Notes under the pieces: generated by a model
The model's input: only the letters and a program-made list of their open reading frames with translations
Database searches by the model: none
What the model was told of the DNA's origin: nothing
Part shown: positions 1 to 4,767 of the stretch, in pieces
Layout of the letters: every line of letters begins with the position of its first letter
How positions within the stretch are numbered: the stretch's first letter is position 1
Made by a program: the position numbers and the translations under genes
DNA from: Megamonas sp. UBA1796
GTDB lineage: Bacteria > Bacillota > Negativicutes > Selenomonadales > Selenomonadaceae
DNA: 5,007 nt
Assembly (NCBI GenBank): GCA_002319795.1
Contig: DCFU01000019.1
Span: 1 to 5,007, forward strand
Direction of reading: 5' to 3'

Positions 1-2
1 TA

Positions 3-755
3 ATTTCATTGTACTATAAACAATCGTTGACGAAGGCTGAAAAACAGCAAAAAGATCCGGCGGTTAAGGTGGAAGTTCGCTGGATTATGCCTAAACTCAG
101 CTTGACCGTTAATACCGGGAAGGTGACGCCGGGAACGCGTGATACCGTGAATTTTCGCGATACTCTGGGCATAAAAAATTCGGATGTGCCGGAAGTCAAA
201 ATTACTTCCGGGAAATTTGAATTCGATTACATTCGCGTGCGCCAGAGCGGACATGTGCATTTGGCAGATTCGTTCACGTATCAGGGAGTAACTTTCACCA
301 ATGTCAACGTAAACAGCAATCTTGATCTCGATTATTTTGCCCTGAATTGGAAGCAGAAGCTTTTGGAAAAGGATCGGCTGACTTTATATGGCGGAACAGG
401 GTTACGCATCTATCATATGTACACATCGGTGCAGGGAACTGCTAATCCCGGTGTTGATCGCACCGGTTCTGATGAGCTGTTTCGGGTAGCGCCAACTTTG
501 AATCTTGGGCTGCAAGTCTATCTGGATACGGCTAAAAAGGTTGACTTTTTTAGCGATTTTGCGGGTATGACGATGGGAAAGTATGGGTATCTGTATGATT
601 ATGAAGCTGGGGTACGTTATAAACCGCAGGACAATGTCAGCATCTCTGCCGGGTATCGATCCATTGACATGAATGCAGATCTCAGTGTGGACAATGATGA
701 TCGTCCGATGTATCGTTTGCGGGGACCCTATTTTAGTTTTGTTTATGAATTTTAG
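3..755 (+). CDS. Outer-membrane beta-barrel protein, 3' part of gene (5' end outside window)
   Basis: The reading frame is open to the left edge. A TTG at 9 could serve as a start, but no ribosome binding site or signal peptide can be seen there, so I read the gene as truncated at its 5' end with the export signal upstream. About 250 residues are visible. From about residue 20 they show alternating polar and hydrophobic stretches typical of transmembrane beta strands (for example VEVRWIMPKLSLTV, LTLYGGTGLRIYHMYTS, YEAGVRYKPQDNVSISAGYRS), with Asp/Asn/Gly-rich turns between them. The chain ends in FSFVYEF: a terminal Phe with alternating aromatics, the usual C-terminal signal for BAM-dependent outer-membrane insertion. 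This places the protein in the outer membrane of a diderm cell. I do not recognise a specific family, and substrate or role is unknown. A strong terminator follows 55 bp downstream, so the gene is not co-transcribed with the response regulator. Confidence 0.72.
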   Translation: MSLYYKQSLTKAEKQQKDPAVKVEVRWIMPKLSLTVNTGKVTPGTRDTVNFRDTLGIKNSDVPEVKITSGKFEFDYIRVRQSGHVHLADSFTYQGVTFTNVNVNSNLDLDYFALNWKQKLLEKDRLTLYGGTGLRIYHMYTSVQGTANPGVDRTGSDELFRVAPTLNLGLQVYLDTAKKVDFFSDFAGMTMGKYGYLYDYEAGVRYKPQDNVSISAGYRSIDMNADLSVDNDDRPMYRLRGPYFSFVYEF

Positions 756-809
756 CCGGCGCCGTAAATCGGGCCGGATGCGGAAAAGAAACTTCGAACA
801 TAGCAGAGG

Positions 810-847
810 CGTCGGCAGCGAAAATTTTGTTGCCGACGTTTATTTTT
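810..847 (+). terminator. Rho-independent terminator of the outer-membrane protein gene
   Basis: CGTCGGCA (810-817) pairs perfectly with TGCCGACG (831-838). The inner GCGAAAA/TTTTGT segment can extend the stem. The T-rich run TTTATTTTT (839-847) follows directly. It ends the outer-membrane gene transcript and separates it from the response regulator. Confidence 0.88.
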
Positions 848-848
848 G

Positions 849-877
849 TTGCTGTATTTCCTGACAAGAGGTACACT
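849..877 (+). promoter_or_regulatory. Possible promoter of the LytTR response regulator
   Basis: TTGCTG (849-854), a 17-bp spacer and TACACT (872-877) give a moderate sigma70-type match right after the preceding terminator, with a start site near 884 and a 5' leader of about 30 nt. An overlapping TATATT (877-882) is an alternative -10 but has a poorer -35. The location is sensible; the match alone is weak. Confidence 0.4.
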
Positions 878-915
878 ATATTCAAACTGTATTGTTCGGA
901 TGAAGGAGAATATAG

Positions 916-1686
916 ATGGACCCTATTGAGATTGCCATTTGCGATGACGCGGTTGGGGATGGAGATACTGCTGACCGTTATTTGCAGGAATATCTTCGGG
1001 AAAAAAGATATTCGCAGGTTCAGGTTCGGCAATATGCTGGTGCGTTTGATCTTTTGGGAGCGTTGGATCAGCACTATATTGACATTGTGCTGCTCGACAT
1101 ATTGCTGCCGGGCATTTCCGGGATTGAAGCAGCCAGAGCCATTCGCAAAATACAGCCGCAGGTAAAAATTGTTTTTCTGACCAGCAGCCCGGATTATGCC
1201 GTGGAAGCTTTTTCGGTTCAGGCCTTACATTATGTGATGAAACCGCTGCAAAAAAGTATTTTCTTTGAGGCGATGGATCGGGCTTTTGTGGAATTGAGAA
1301 AGGTCGAGAAAAAACAAATCGTAGTCAAGATAGGCGGTGGGGCCGCTGCCAAGCTGGATATTGAAGAAATAGAATATATCAAAAGTTATGAGCATGAACA
1401 AACAATTTATCTGCAGCATCAGGAGCCGTTGCTGGCTAAACAATCGCTGGCCTTTTTTGGGGAAATTCTGGACCGTTTGGCGCCGCAGCAATTTGTACAG
1501 CCCTATAAGGGATATCTGATCAATTTGAAGGCAGTCCGCATCATACAGCAGGAAGGAATTTTTCTTTTCTCTGGCGAAAAAATTCCTATTGCCAGAAATA
1601 ATTTCCGGGCCCTGCGGGATGCGTATTTCAATTTCAGTTTTTCTCTCGGCGTAACGGGCGCGGTTTTTAAACCGAAGCGATTCTGA
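916..1686 (+). CDS. LytTR-family (LytR/AgrA-type) response regulator
   Basis: A 256-residue two-domain transcription regulator. The ATG at 916 is preceded by AAGGAG (903-908), which fixes the start. Residues 4-120 form a receiver (CheY-like) domain: acidic pair D10/D11, phosphoacceptor D61 in VLLDILLPGISG, the conserved switch Thr at 89 (FLTSS) and Lys109 (VMKP), all present, so phosphorylation should be possible. Residues about 133-237 form a LytTR DNA-binding domain (IEYIKSYEHEQTIYL, then FVQPYKGYLINLKAVRII and IPIARNNFRALRDAYF). Such proteins usually bind pairs of about 9-bp direct repeats spaced 21 bp start to start and control surface, virulence, competence or peptide genes. No histidine kinase lies in the window, so the partner is distant or absent. 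No terminator follows; the next promoter (1719-1747) begins 33 bp downstream. The domain call is firm; the target genes are unknown. Confidence 0.93.
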   Translation: MDPIEIAICDDAVGDGDTADRYLQEYLREKRYSQVQVRQYAGAFDLLGALDQHYIDIVLLDILLPGISGIEAARAIRKIQPQVKIVFLTSSPDYAVEAFSVQALHYVMKPLQKSIFFEAMDRAFVELRKVEKKQIVVKIGGGAAAKLDIEEIEYIKSYEHEQTIYLQHQEPLLAKQSLAFFGEILDRLAPQQFVQPYKGYLINLKAVRIIQQEGIFLFSGEKIPIARNNFRALRDAYFNFSFSLGVTGAVFKPKRF

Positions 1687-1718
1687 TAGAATTGGCAAAG
1701 AGCAAGCAGCGGGATTGT

Positions 1719-1747
1719 TTGACCATTGATAGGATATTATTTAGAAT
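1719..1747 (+). promoter_or_regulatory. Sigma70-type promoter for the leader RNA, intron and probably the acetyltransferase gene
   Basis: TTGACC (1719-1724), exactly 17 bp, then TAGAAT (1742-1747): five of six consensus bases in the -35 and five of six in the -10. Transcription would start near 1754, 10 nt before the AAGGGGGG ribosome binding site of the small ORF. It is the best promoter visible upstream of the acetyltransferase gene, so it probably drives leader, intron and acetyltransferase together. That joint role is inferred. Confidence 0.68.
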
Positions 1748-1757
1748 AAATAGGATA
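1729..1757 (+). repeat. Direct repeat ATAGGATA x2 over the promoter, LytTR-site-like spacing
   Basis: ATAGGATA occurs at 1729-1736 and again at 1750-1757, both followed by T-containing ends (TT and GTT). The start-to-start distance is 21 bp, two helical turns, which is the geometry known for AgrA/ComE-type LytTR sites. The first copy lies between -35 and -10 and the second covers the expected start site, so a bound protein would more likely repress than activate. The repeat is directly visible; binding by the upstream regulator is inference. Confidence 0.4.
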
Positions 1758-1780
1758 GTTATGAAGGGGGGCCAAGCGTG

Positions 1781-1921
1781 ATGGCGGCATTAGATAAGAA
1801 GATACTGTGTAGTGTACAATCGCCCGTGTTCGTAGTTCGTTTAGCCTTGCCGGGGATAAGTCTGTCCTTTTTTGGAAAAGCGCATAGTAAAGATGACGTC
1901 GGAGTTCTTGGCTATATATAG
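1781..1921 (+). CDS. Small ORF, 46 codons, possible leader peptide
   Basis: ATG at 1781 (or the adjacent in-frame GTG at 1778) is preceded by the strong purine run AAGGGGGG (1763-1770) at a good distance and lies about 27 nt after the predicted transcription start. The 46-residue peptide begins MAALDKKILCSVQSP, has a hydrophobic middle (VFVVRLALPGISLSFF) and ends GVLGYI. It is too short and unremarkable for a family assignment; there is no clear signal peptide or RiPP core pattern. Its stop codon TAG occupies 1919-1921, the last three bases before the intron, so splicing would not change the product. It could be a regulatory leader peptide for the acetyltransferase gene, an independent small protein, or a chance ORF in a structured RNA. 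I favour the first only weakly. Confidence 0.33.
   Translation: MAALDKKILCSVQSPVFVVRLALPGISLSFFGKAHSKDDVGVLGYI
1852..1873 (+). terminator. Terminator-like hairpin inside the leader
   Basis: GGATA (1854-1858) pairs with TGTCC (1863-1867) around a 4-nt loop, extendable by two G-U pairs, and is followed by six T (1868-1873). The stem is short, so it is a weak terminator or pause site. GTCCTT (1864-1869) of its 3' arm is also complementary to AAGGAC (3853-3858) at the 5' arm of the downstream terminator, so the two structures could be mutually exclusive in the spliced leader. That pairing is a hypothesis. Confidence 0.35.
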
Positions 1922-2334
1922 GTGCGCCCGGCATGGGCGCACTCTAATGGGTGAAAGTCCCTAGACTGCCCTAGTAGTGGGAAAGTCATAGCTGAACACC
2001 AAGGGTGTCCATCGTGAGGTGGAATCTGAAGGAAGGTGCAGGCAAATCTCTGGTCTGACGAACAGAAATCACATGAGGCTGGCTGGGATGGATAAGGCTG
2101 CCTAACGAGTCGAAGTCCAATAGCTACTCGGAATCGCAGAAAGTAAATGTGGCAGACGAATGGAGAGAAAGAGTGCGTTCTTACCCGAGGAGGTCTCACG
2201 GACATGGCCGAAAGCCATAGAATATTGGCGGTCATGGTTGAAATAAGATTTATCGTGAGAAGTCAGCCGAAGCCATAGTACCAGAAGGGCTATAGACCAT
2301 CTGGGAAGGGCAGAACTTTAGGAGATGTCAGTAA

Positions 2335-3747
2335 ATGAATGTAACCAAACATGGATACAAAGGCAGAAAACTTCATAAAGGAGACTGTCCGCGGATGGTA
2401 GTTGTGGAACAACGAGAGTATGTGGAAGTGCCTGCCCATGTGAGGATTGCTGAACACAACGACATCATCACAGACTTGTCAGCGGACAGTCTGCTGCGAA
2501 AGATTTTATCGCGCGACAATATGAATGAAGCGTATAGAAAGGTAAAATCGAATCGAGGAACAGGTGGAGTCGATAAGATGAGTGTAGATGAACTTCTACC
2601 ATATCTCAGAGACCACCGGCTGAAACTCCTTCGGCAGATAAAGGACGGCAAATATAAACCGTCCCCCGTCCGTCGGGTAGAAATACCCAAAGAAGAAAAC
2701 GGCAAAGTTCGAAAACTGGGAATCCCAACCGTAGTGGATCGGATGATACAACAGGCAATCGCGCAGGGACTCACCCCGATCTACGAGCCGCAATTTTCAG
2801 AGTCCAGCTTCGGCTTCCGGCCGAAGCGCGGAGCCCATGATGCCCTGAAACAATGCCAACGCGATGCGAATGAAGGCTATCTTTATGTAGTCGCAATGGA
2901 CCTTGAAAAGTTCTTCGACACAGTTTGCCAAAGTAAACTGATAGAGGTACTTTCAAGAAGCATAAAAGACGGCAAAGTAATCTCGCTGCTTCATAAGTAT
3001 CTCAATGCGGGCATAATCCGGCAGGGAGTCTTAGAACGCAGTGAACAGGGTGTGCCGCAAGGCGGGCCACTAAGCCCACTGTTAAGCAACATAATGCTCA
3101 ATGAGCTGGACAAGGAACTGGAAAAGCGAGGGCACAAATTTGTGCGTTACGCAGATGACTGTATGCTTCTGTGCAAAAGCAGACGAAGTGCAGAACGGAC
3201 CAAAGCCAGCATAGCCCGGTACATTGAAGAGAAACTGTTTCTCAAGGTGAATCGGGAGAAAACGAGCGTGGCCCATATTAGCCAGGTAAAGTATCTGGGG
3301 TACGGTTTCTACCGATACAAAGGGGAATGCCGTCTCAAGGTGCATAGGAAGTCGATTGTGAAGATGAAGGAACGCCTGCGGGCGATAACGAATCGGAATA
3401 AGGCGATAAGCAATGAAGAAAGGCCACGTATTCTTGGCAGATACGTCAAAGGATGGGTGAACTACTTCAAATTGGCGGATATGAAGACAATGTTGCAGGA
3501 GATAGATGCGTGGCTGCGCAGGAGAATCCGAGCTGTCTACTGGAAACAGTGGAAGAAGGTAAAGACAAGGTACAAGATGATTCGGAGGTATAACCTGCCG
3601 GATTGGAAAGTGCATGAACTAGCCAACTGTCGAAAAGGAATATGGAGAGCAGCAGTCATGCTGAACCAAATCCTTGCCAATAAAGAAATAGCCCGCCAAG
3701 GTTATACAACCTTAGCGGACTATTACCGACAAGTAAGTGAAAACTAG
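2335..3747 (+). CDS. ltrA: Group II intron reverse transcriptase/maturase (class C, LtrA-type)
   Basis: A 470-residue protein encoded in intron domain IV; AGGAGA (2320-2325) precedes the ATG at 2335. It binds its own intron RNA, helps it splice and copies it into DNA at new sites. Residues 1-50 are a basic leader; the RT core follows with LLRKILSRDNMNEAY (53-67), RGTGGVDKMSVDEL (74-87), RKLGIPTVVDRMIQQAI (126-142), ESSFGFRPKRGAHDA (156-170), AMDLEKFFDTV (187-197, catalytic D189), EQGVPQGGPLSPLLSNIML (237-255) and YADD (272-275, catalytic D274/D275). The X/maturase domain follows, with GRYVKGWVNYFKLAD (368-382), WLRRRIRAVYWKQWKK (393-408) and NCRKGIWR (431-438). The protein ends soon after, without the HNH endonuclease found in some other classes, as expected for IIC. 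There are no frameshifts or lost catalytic residues. Confidence 0.96.
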   Translation: MNVTKHGYKGRKLHKGDCPRMVVVEQREYVEVPAHVRIAEHNDIITDLSADSLLRKILSRDNMNEAYRKVKSNRGTGGVDKMSVDELLPYLRDHRLKLLRQIKDGKYKPSPVRRVEIPKEENGKVRKLGIPTVVDRMIQQAIAQGLTPIYEPQFSESSFGFRPKRGAHDALKQCQRDANEGYLYVVAMDLEKFFDTVCQSKLIEVLSRSIKDGKVISLLHKYLNAGIIRQGVLERSEQGVPQGGPLSPLLSNIMLNELDKELEKRGHKFVRYADDCMLLCKSRRSAERTKASIARYIEEKLFLKVNREKTSVAHISQVKYLGYGFYRYKGECRLKVHRKSIVKMKERLRAITNRNKAISNEERPRILGRYVKGWVNYFKLADMKTMLQEIDAWLRRRIRAVYWKQWKKVKTRYKMIRRYNLPDWKVHELANCRKGIWRAAVMLNQILANKEIARQGYTTLADYYRQVSEN

Positions 3748-3748
3748 A

Positions 3749-3825
3749 GAACCGCCGTGTACCGAACGGTACGCACGGTGGTGTGAGAGGTCGGAATTTC
3801 TATTCAGAAATTCCTCCTACTCGAT
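3749..3825 (+). ncRNA. Group IIC intron domains V and VI (catalytic core and branch site)
   Basis: Domain V (about 3749-3783) folds as ACCGCCGTG pairing with CACGGTGGT, a two-base bulge, then TACC/GGTA capped by a GAAC loop. The catalytic triad is CGC (3753-3755), as in the O. iheyensis IIC intron. Domain VI (3786-3825) is a hairpin with GAATTTCT (3794-3801) against AGAAATTC (3806-3813) and a likely bulged branch-point A at 3819, 6 nt before the 3' splice site. Confidence 0.9.
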
Positions 3826-3854
3826 TTATGACCAGATGGTTTTGATAAAACTAA

Positions 3855-3878
3855 GGACGCCGAGAGGTGTCTTTTTTT
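3855..3878 (+). terminator. Rho-independent terminator in the 3' exon, possible attenuator of the acetyltransferase gene
   Basis: GGACGCC (3855-3861) pairs with GGTGTCT (3866-3872) around GAGA, including two G-U pairs, followed by seven T (3872-3878). It lies 30 bp after the intron and 41 bp before the acetyltransferase start, with no convincing promoter between. If the gene is expressed from the promoter at 1719-1747, this must be read through, which is how attenuators work. Otherwise it simply ends the leader transcript. Confidence 0.75.
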
Positions 3879-3919
3879 ATGCTTAATTGATGATTGACAT
3901 GATTGGGAGGAAAATAACA

Positions 3920-4579
3920 ATGAAAATGGATTTTTGCGCCATGGATATGAAGACCTGGCCGAGAAGCTATACTTACAAATATTTTACCGAAACTGTATCA
4001 CCTTTGATTTATTCGGTTAACGTGACGCTTGATGTTACCAAACTTAGAGGAATTCTCAAAAAGCAAAGGTTAAAATTTTTTCCAGCCTATCTTTATCTGA
4101 TTACTAAAGGGATGATAAGCCAAAAAGAATTTCTGATGGCAAGACAAGACGACATATTAGGGTATTGGAATTTTCGTACGCCGTTGTATCCTATATTCCA
4201 TGAAGATGATCAAACGATAACCTTTCTTTGGACAGAATATGACAATGATTTTAAAACGTTTTATAAAAATTATACTTCAGATATCATAAATCATGGGAAG
4301 CAGCATGGCGTTATGATGGCAAAAGGAGAGCCGCCAGCCAACAGTTATATTATAGCGTGCACGCCGTGGTTTTCCTTTAACAGCGTATCTATGCATTTAC
4401 AAAATGCGAAAAATTATTATGCGCCGATGTTTGAGGCAGGAGGATTTCAGGAAGCACATGGTACTATAAAAATGCCCTTATCTATTACGGTTAACCATGC
4501 TGTGATTGATGGCTATCATATAAAAGTATTTTTGGAAAACTTACAGTCGTTGCTGGAGCAGCCAGAAAAATGGATATGA
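3920..4579 (+). CDS. catA: Chloramphenicol acetyltransferase-like (CatA family) O-acetyltransferase
   Basis: A 219-residue cytoplasmic enzyme of the classical type A CAT fold, of normal length (family about 210-220). It is expected to form a trimer and move acetyl from acetyl-CoA to the 3-hydroxyl of chloramphenicol. The ATG at 3920 is chosen because GGGAGG (3905-3910) sits 9 bp upstream; an earlier in-frame ATG at 3887 has no such site. Family landmarks are present: TWPRSYTYKYF near the N-terminus (R15 matches the conserved Arg18 of CAT-III), LKFFPAYLYLITKG (51-64), LGYWNFRTPLYPIFHEDD (80-97), PWFSF (149-153, S152 matching Ser148) and the active-site segment VNHAVIDGYH (191-200) with catalytic H193 and structural D197. 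Well-known resistance CATs read HHAVCDG or HHSVCDG here, so the Asn and Ile are divergent. Real chloramphenicol activity is therefore likely but not proven. The gene looks more AT-rich than the upstream genes, hinting at acquisition. Confidence 0.9.
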   Translation: MKMDFCAMDMKTWPRSYTYKYFTETVSPLIYSVNVTLDVTKLRGILKKQRLKFFPAYLYLITKGMISQKEFLMARQDDILGYWNFRTPLYPIFHEDDQTITFLWTEYDNDFKTFYKNYTSDIINHGKQHGVMMAKGEPPANSYIIACTPWFSFNSVSMHLQNAKNYYAPMFEAGGFQEAHGTIKMPLSITVNHAVIDGYHIKVFLENLQSLLEQPEKWI

Positions 4580-4677
4580 TAAAACATCGATATAATAAAC
4601 ATGATGGAAAGGTTGGCCCTTGAGCAGCAACAGATCATGTAAGACATAATCTGTTGTAAGGTGCAGCAACACAAAAA
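4580..4677. other. Non-coding stretch after the acetyltransferase gene with hairpin and short direct repeat
   Basis: No ORF is visible. CAACAGAT (4628-4635) pairs with ATCTGTTG (4649-4656); the inner ATGT/ACAT can add four pairs after one mismatch. No T tract follows, so it is not an intrinsic terminator. GCAGCAACA occurs twice (4624-4632 and 4663-4671), bracketing the hairpin. The function is unknown. Confidence 0.45.
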
Positions 4678-4712
4678 AGGCTTCGCGGCGATTGCCGTGA
4701 AGCCTTAAATTT
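4678..4712 (-). terminator. Bidirectional rho-independent terminator (native terminator of the tRNA-Gly fragment)
   Basis: AGGCTTCGCGGC (4678-4689) and GCCGTGAAGCCT (4694-4705) form a 12-bp stem around GATT. On the minus strand the stem ends in a run of six T (complement of 4672-4677), 11 bp after the CCA of the tRNA-Gly fragment, so it fits as that tRNA's terminator. On the plus strand TTAAATTTTCTTT follows, so it can also stop the acetyltransferase transcript. Confidence 0.85.
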
Positions 4713-4716
4713 TCTT

Positions 4717-4767
4717 TGGAGCGGGCAAGGGGAATCGGACCCCCCTCTAAAGCTTGGGAAGCCTGTG
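4717..4767 (-). pseudogene. 3' half of a tRNA-Gly(CCC) gene
   Basis: Read on the minus strand, this gives a partial anticodon stem, loop TTCCCAA (anticodon CCC), anticodon-stem 3' strand GCTTT, a 4-nt variable loop, a T-arm (GGGGG, loop TCCGATT, CCCCT), the acceptor 3' strand TGCCCGC, discriminator T and an encoded CCA (4717-4719). The matching 5' acceptor strand GCGGGCA and any D-arm are absent upstream, where AT-rich DNA replaces them. The tRNA cannot fold or be processed, so this is a remnant. A 3' tRNA fragment ending at the anticodon loop is the classic mark left by a tyrosine-integrase element. GCTT-GGG-AAGC (4752-4762) is the dyad such integrases often use as core. I am confident about the fragment; the cause is inferred. 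Confidence 0.78.

Larger units (their letters stand above)
1754..1921 (+). promoter_or_regulatory. Structured 5' leader (5' exon of the group II intron), possible attenuation leader
   Basis: This is the stretch from the predicted transcription start to the intron junction. GGCCAAG (1770-1776) can pair with CTTGGCT (1907-1913), closing a domain of about 140 nt that ends 8 nt before the intron. Inside lie a 46-codon ORF and a terminator-like hairpin (1852-1873). After splicing it would join 3826-3919 to give a leader of about 260 nt before the acetyltransferase start. I could not match it to any riboswitch, T-box or 6S RNA consensus that I know. It could equally be an unrelated small RNA gene that served as intron target. 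Confidence 0.4.
1922..3825 (+). mobile_element. Group IIC intron, complete, with encoded maturase
   Basis: A self-splicing retroelement of 1,904 nt on the same strand as its host transcript. The 5' end GTGCGCCC pairs with GGGCGCAC (1935-1942) to form the first helix. Next come conserved domain I blocks (GGGTGAAAGTCCC, AAGGGTGTCC, GGAATCTGAAGGAAG, CATGAGGCTGG) and a domain III-like AAGTCAGCCGAAGCCATAG, as I remember them from the Oceanobacillus iheyensis IIC intron. Domain IV carries the maturase (2335-3747), then domains V and VI (3749-3825). The 3' end is CTCGAT with the branch A at 3819. Like other IIC introns it lies just after a stem (3' arm 1907-1913), consistent with hairpin-directed insertion. 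All parts look intact, so it may be mobile. The boundaries are inferred from conserved ends and could shift by a base or two. Confidence 0.92.

Noticed and set aside
756..777. CCGGC/GCCGG inverted repeat just after the outer-membrane gene stop
   Set aside because: Only five pairs with an 11-nt or longer loop and no T tract; the real terminator is at 810-847.
1770..1913. Integron attC site as intron target (some IIC introns use attC)
   Set aside because: The outer inverted repeat is GCCAAG/CTTGGC, not the RYYYAAC/GTTRRRY core pair, and no integron gene cassette or integrase is present.
1754..1921. Known riboswitch, T-box or 6S RNA
   Set aside because: None of the conserved blocks I know (T-box AGGGTGG..ACCGCG, cobalamin, SAM, M-box, yybP, c-di-GMP, THF) can be found. 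A covariance-model scan would decide.
1737..2235. Minus-strand ORFs over the leader and intron 5' region
   Set aside because: They lie antisense to conserved intron RNA domains and the leader, lack ribosome binding sites and resemble no family.
3082..3615. Long minus-strand ORF of 177 codons opposite the maturase
   Set aside because: It is a mirror of the conserved reverse transcriptase reading frame, with no family features and no start signal.
3894..3920. Promoter for the acetyltransferase starting at the perfect TTGACA (3894-3899)
   Set aside because: Any -10 at legal spacing (for example TAACAA at 3915-3920) overlaps the start codon, so the transcript would lack the ribosome binding site.
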